From QHXQ01 sp036389395 (GTDB taxonomy: Bacteria; Acidobacteriota; Blastocatellia; Pyrinomonadales; Pyrinomonadaceae), in NCBI GenBank assembly GCA_036389395.1, contig DASVPY010000104.1, forward strand, positions 12,536 to 76,535: a DNA stretch of 64,000 nt, written 5' to 3'. Within the stretch, counting starts at the first letter, position 1. Each line of letters begins with the position of its first letter. Positions 60,463-64,000 of this stretch are shown here, piece by piece. Below the pieces are notes generated by a model, which was not told where the DNA came from, did not search any database, and worked only from the letters and a program-made list of their open reading frames with translations. Both the position numbers and the translations under genes were made by a program.

Positions 60463-63400
60463 ATGATCGGGCAGGTCATCTCCCATTACCGCATTATCAG
60501 CCAACTGGGCGAGGGCGGCATGGGCGTGGTCTACGTGGCCGAGGACACGCGTCTGGGCCGGCGCGTGGCCGTGAAAATCCCCTCCGCCCCCAGCAACGGC
60601 AACAACAACAGCAACAACTACCACGCGCGCTTCCTGCGCGAAGCCCGCTCCGTCTCCGCGCTCAGCCACCCGAACATCGCCACCGTCTACGACTACGGCG
60701 AGACCGAGGACGGCCGCCCGTTCCTCGTCATGGAATTGATCCACGGGCAAGACCTCGGCGTGCTGATGCGCGCGGGCGCGCTCACGCTGGCGCGCGCCGT
60801 CGAGATCATCGAGCAGGTGGCCACGGCGCTCGGCGAGGCGCACCGCATCGGCATCGTCCACCGCGACGTGAAGCCGTCGAACGTCCTCGTCAACGAGCGC
60901 GACGAGGTCAAGGTGCTCGACTTCGGGCTGGCCAAGCTCATCGAGGACAGACCCGAGTTCGCCGCCGTGGACACGGACGCGCGCACGCTGATGAGCGTCA
61001 AGACGCGCAGCGACGTGATCGTCGGCACGCCGCTCTACCTGTCGCCCGAACAGGCCACGGGCGCGCCCGTGGACGCGCGCAGCGACATCTTCGCGCTCGG
61101 CGCGCTGCTCTACGAGTGCGTCGCCGGGCAGCCCGCCTTCAGCGGCGCGAACCTGATCGAGATCGCCGCCCAAGTCCTGCACGTCGAGCCGCCGCCGCCC
61201 TCGCACGTCAACCCGCGCGTGCCGCCCGAACTCGACCGCATCACCATGAAGGCGCTCGCCAAGCGCCCCGAGGATCGGTACCAGCGGGCCGCGGATTTGG
61301 TCGCCGACCTGCGCGCCTTCCGCAGCGCCTACACGCTCTCGGCCGACGCGCCCGTCGAGCGCATCTCGCGCCACACGGGGCTGCACAACCGCAGCGCGCT
61401 CGTCACGCTCTCCGAGGGCTTGCGCCGCCCGCGCCTCTCCATCGCGGCCATGCTGGGCGTCATCCTCATGCTCATCGGCGGGCTGTGGCTCGCCACCTAC
61501 CTGCTGCGCCCGCGCGTGCACGTGCCCGACGGCGCGACGCTGCGCGCCTACGAGCGCGCCGTGGATCTGCTGCGCGACAACTCCTACTACCAGGCCAGCA
61601 AGGCGCTCGCCCGCGTCGTCGAGACCGACCCGCAGTTCGTGCTCGCGCACGCCCGCTCGGCCGAAGCCCTGACGGAGTTGGACAATCTCGATCAGGCCAA
61701 GGACGAGATGCTGCGCGCCCGCTCGCTCGCGCCCGACCTCTCGGCGCTGCCCGAACTCGACGCGCGCTACCTCGAAGCCATCCAGGCCACGGTCGAGCGC
61801 GACTACCCGCGCGCCATCGCCGCCTACGATCAGTTGACCAAGCTGCTGCCCAAGCAGCCGCAGGCGTGGCTCGACCTGGGGCGGGCCTACGAGAAGGCGG
61901 ACAAGACGGACGAGGCCATCAAGCACTACGTCGCCGCGACCGAACTCGACGCGCACTACGCGACCGCCTTCCTGCGCGTCGGCGTGCTCTACGCGCGCAA
62001 GGGGCTGACGCCGAACGCCGTCAGTTGCTTCAACCGCGCCGAGGAGATTTACCGCGCCGACGCGCTGCCCGAAGGCTGGGCCGAGGTGCTCTACCAGCGC
62101 GGGATGTTCCTGCGCGGCCTGGGCAAGATTCCCGAGGCGCGCGCGGCGCTCGATCAGGCGCTCAAGCTGGCGGAGAGCACCGGCAACCAGGCCCAGCGCG
62201 TCAACGTGCTGACGCAGTTGAGCGCCGTCGCCGCCTCCGAGAACAAGGGCGCGCAGGCCGAGGAGTACGCCCGCCAGGCGGTTGATACGGCGCAGGCGAG
62301 CGACATGCAGAACCTGGCCGCGCGCGCCCTGATCGATCTCGGCAACGTCTACCTCGTCCTCGGGCGCTACGAGCAGGCCGACAAGTACTACACGCAGGTG
62401 CTCGAGTTGGCGCGGCGCGCCAAGGCGCGGCGCACGGAGGCCCGCGCCCAGATCAACCTCGCCAGCTCGAAGCTCCAGCAGTGGCGGCCCGACGAGGCGA
62501 CCGGCTACATCAAGCCGGCGCTCCAGTTCTACGAGTCCGGCAACTACCGGCGCGAGGCGCTCCTCGCCCACCTGCTCGTCGGGCGCGCGCAGCGCATGAA
62601 GGGCGACTACGAGGGCGCGCTCGCCACCTTCCGCCAGTGGCTGCCGGTGGCGCAGCAGGCGGGCGAGCAGGTCTTAGTGCCGCAACTGCACGAGGGCATC
62701 GGCTCGGTGCTGGCCTTGCAGGAGCACTACGGCGAGGCCTTGAAGCAGTTCGACGAGCGCTACACGCGCAGCCAGGACGCGGGGCAGAAGATCGGCGCGG
62801 GCTACGGCCAGGCCGAGCGCGCCGACGTGCTCTGGCGCATGGGCCGCTTCGACGAGGCGCGCGCCCCGCTCGCAGAGGCCCTGGCCGTCGCCGACCGGCC
62901 CGACGGCAACCAGGAGTTGGCCGGGATGGGGCACGTCATCAGCGCGGAGATGGCGCTGGCGACCATGCAGTGGCCGGCGGCGCGGACGGAGGCCAAGCGG
63001 GCGCTCGACCTGGCCGGCGAGCGCTACGCGGACGTGCGCATCCGCGCCAAGCTGGTGCTGGGGCTGAGCCAGACGCGCGCGGGCCGGGCCGCCGAGGGCG
63101 TGCGGCTCTGCCAGGAGGCCTTGGCGGAGGCGGACGGGATCGGCTACCCGGCGCTCGTCGCCGCCGCCGCGCTCGCCGTCGCCGAGGCGCAACTCGCCGT
63201 CGGCGACGACGCACAGGCCTTGACGAACGCCACGCGCGCGGAGCAGAATTTTGCCCGCGCCGGTAGCCTCGACTCAGACTGGCGGGCCTGGCTCGTGGCG
63301 GCGCGCGCCGCCGCCCACGCCGGTCACGCCGAACAGGCACACGATTATGCGGCTCGCGCCCGGCAGGTGCTCGCGGAGTTTCAACAGTCATGGGGGCCGG

Positions 63401-63468
63401 GGGAGTACGAACGTTATCTCACTAGGCCAGACGTTCTATTAGCCCAAACGCAGCTCAACAGCTTGTAG
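60463..63468 (+). CDS. Membrane-spanning serine/threonine protein kinase with C-terminal TPR domain
   Basis: A 1001-aa protein. The kinase domain (about 9-275) has the glycine loop LGEGGMGVVY, Lys38 in VAVKI, the helix-C glutamate in RFLREA, HRDVKPSN (133-140), DFG (153-155) and SPEQATG, so it should be active. A membrane helix (about 327-347) is followed by about 650 residues of TPR repeats, probably periplasmic or extracellular, that may sense a peptide or protein partner. An asparagine-rich insertion (about 45-53) between the ATP lysine and helix C is encoded by an AAC-type microsatellite. It is followed after 44 bp by two tiny genes on the same strand. Confidence 0.93.
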   Translation: MIGQVISHYRIISQLGEGGMGVVYVAEDTRLGRRVAVKIPSAPSNGNNNSNNYHARFLREARSVSALSHPNIATVYDYGETEDGRPFLVMELIHGQDLGVLMRAGALTLARAVEIIEQVATALGEAHRIGIVHRDVKPSNVLVNERDEVKVLDFGLAKLIEDRPEFAAVDTDARTLMSVKTRSDVIVGTPLYLSPEQATGAPVDARSDIFALGALLYECVAGQPAFSGANLIEIAAQVLHVEPPPPSHVNPRVPPELDRITMKALAKRPEDRYQRAADLVADLRAFRSAYTLSADAPVERISRHTGLHNRSALVTLSEGLRRPRLSIAAMLGVILMLIGGLWLATYLLRPRVHVPDGATLRAYERAVDLLRDNSYYQASKALARVVETDPQFVLAHARSAEALTELDNLDQAKDEMLRARSLAPDLSALPELDARYLEAIQATVERDYPRAIAAYDQLTKLLPKQPQAWLDLGRAYEKADKTDEAIKHYVAATELDAHYATAFLRVGVLYARKGLTPNAVSCFNRAEEIYRADALPEGWAEVLYQRGMFLRGLGKIPEARAALDQALKLAESTGNQAQRVNVLTQLSAVAASENKGAQAEEYARQAVDTAQASDMQNLAARALIDLGNVYLVLGRYEQADKYYTQVLELARRAKARRTEARAQINLASSKLQQWRPDEATGYIKPALQFYESGNYRREALLAHLLVGRAQRMKGDYEGALATFRQWLPVAQQAGEQVLVPQLHEGIGSVLALQEHYGEALKQFDERYTRSQDAGQKIGAGYGQAERADVLWRMGRFDEARAPLAEALAVADRPDGNQELAGMGHVISAEMALATMQWPAARTEAKRALDLAGERYADVRIRAKLVLGLSQTRAGRAAEGVRLCQEALAEADGIGYPALVAAAALAVAEAQLAVGDDAQALTNATRAEQNFARAGSLDSDWRAWLVAARAAAHAGHAEQAHDYAARARQVLAEFQQSWGPGEYERYLTRPDVLLAQTQLNSL

Positions 63469-63512
63469 CTGCCAACCCTTAACCTCATTAACCACAGAAA
63501 AGGAGACAGAAC

Positions 63513-63713
63513 ATGGCTGAAGAAGAGCCAGTCGTCGTCACCGGCGGTTCTGTGACCGTCGACGTTAGCGACACCTTGACCGGCGAAAGCCCAGTTCCCG
63601 GCTGGCGTCGGTTCGGCAACACCAACGCCCGGCTGCTGCGCATCGAAGTCAACGGCGAGCCGATCTTCGACTTGAAGCCGGAGGACGAGGTGCGCGTCAT
63701 CTACGAGATCTAA
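63513..63713 (+). CDS. 66-aa peptide with N-terminal EEPVVVTGG motif
   Basis: An unknown family. AAAGGAGAC precedes ATG 63513 at good spacing, so translation is credible. The motif EEPVVVTGG covers residues 4-12. The rest is beta-rich and hydrophilic (LTGESPVPGWRRFGN; LLRIEVNGEPIFDLKPEDEVRV), with no signal peptide and no cysteine. The same nine-residue motif occurs twice in the next gene. It follows the kinase gene closely and may be its substrate, or a precursor peptide. Confidence 0.75.
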   Translation: MAEEEPVVVTGGSVTVDVSDTLTGESPVPGWRRFGNTNARLLRIEVNGEPIFDLKPEDEVRVIYEI

Positions 63714-63779
63714 GACGGCGGCATGCGTCGCCCCAACGCAGTAGGCGTCCGCAACAACCCTTTAAGGAGGGCACAAACC

Positions 63780-63962
63780 ATGTCAAGCGATCCGAAGGAC
63801 ACCACCCCGAGCGCCGACGAGGAGCCGGTCGTCGTCACCGGCGGCACGCCGAGCGCGCCGACCAGCAGTCAGCCGACGACCAGCACGTCCACGTCTTCGA
63901 CCGGCACCGACCCGCAAGCGCCGACCGACGGCGAGGAGCCGGTCGTCGTCACCGGCGGTTGA
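63780..63962 (+). CDS. 60-aa Ser/Thr/Pro-rich peptide with two EEPVVVTGG motifs, one at the C-terminus
   Basis: An unknown family. A near-perfect ribosome site TAAGGAGG lies about 10 bp before ATG 63780. The middle is low-complexity (many Ser, Thr, Pro, Gln) and probably unfolded. EEPVVVTGG occurs at residues 14-22 and forms the exact C-terminal end (52-60), so the protein ends in Gly-Gly. The codons of the three motif copies differ slightly, so the protein sequence rather than the DNA seems conserved. It has no signal peptide. Confidence 0.75.
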   Translation: MSSDPKDTTPSADEEPVVVTGGTPSAPTSSQPTTSTSTSSTGTDPQAPTDGEEPVVVTGG

Positions 63963-63984
63963 TCGAAAGCCGGTAGATGCAGGC

Positions 63985-64000
63985 GGGGGGGGGGGGGGGG
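63985..64000 (+). repeat. Poly-G run at the window end
   Basis: Sixteen consecutive G close the window. This may be a real homopolymer, but it looks like a contig-end or sequencing artefact. The operon that includes the EEPVVVTGG peptides may continue past it. Confidence 0.7.

Overview
The window is about 64 kb of high-GC bacterial chromosome. The gene content fits Acidobacteriota, probably class Blastocatellia. Indicators are a giant TonB receptor with an N-terminal carboxypeptidase-like domain, a Ser/Thr kinase fused to TPRs, a secreted CHAT-TPR protein, PD40 propellers, and BACON/Kelch proteins. This placement is inferred from gene families, not from a marker gene. No rRNA, tRNA or CRISPR was recognised.

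1-23.3 kb is a pectin (rhamnogalacturonan I) and L-rhamnose locus. It holds the end of a LacI-type regulator, a fused rhamnulose-P aldolase/lactaldehyde dehydrogenase, rhamnose isomerase, rhamnulokinase, lactate oxidation genes (lutABC) and a CUT2 sugar ABC transporter. In that transporter the second permease and the substrate-binding protein share one reading frame. A GH51 arabinofuranosidase, the TonB receptor, a PL22 oligogalacturonide lyase and a CE12-like acetylesterase follow. Together they outline a route from polymer to import to DHAP plus L-lactate to pyruvate.

23.4-30.6 kb (minus strand) is one apparent operon: two ATP-grasp ligases, an inositol-monophosphatase-like enzyme, a GHMP sugar kinase with an unusual motif 1, GalE and GalT. 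30.8-42.2 kb holds a molybdopterin oxidoreductase, a membrane-anchored AraC regulator, a reprolysin-like secreted protease, a chimeric scar joining two gene remnants, a 1240-aa CHAT-TPR protein with an AT-richer middle, and pterin-4a-carbinolamine dehydratase.

42.5-54.8 kb holds a 1357-aa Kelch/BACON/WD40/lamin-tail surface protein and a serine-biosynthesis group (DUF1015, serA, serC). That group is interrupted by a low-GC PIN-domain pair and followed by a low-GC restriction-modification cassette. 54.9-64 kb holds a PD40 propeller, an M28 peptidase with PDZ, a di-heme oxidoreductase, and a Ser/Thr kinase followed by two tiny well-initiated peptides that share the motif EEPVVVTGG three times.

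The spaces between genes carry several repeat families. These are degenerate 7-bp arrays, often arranged as inverted pairs; 9-bp arrays arranged as palindromes; and two 141-142-bp palindromic elements in opposite orientation whose central hairpins differ but both stay paired. Some 7-bp arrays have been absorbed into protein termini.
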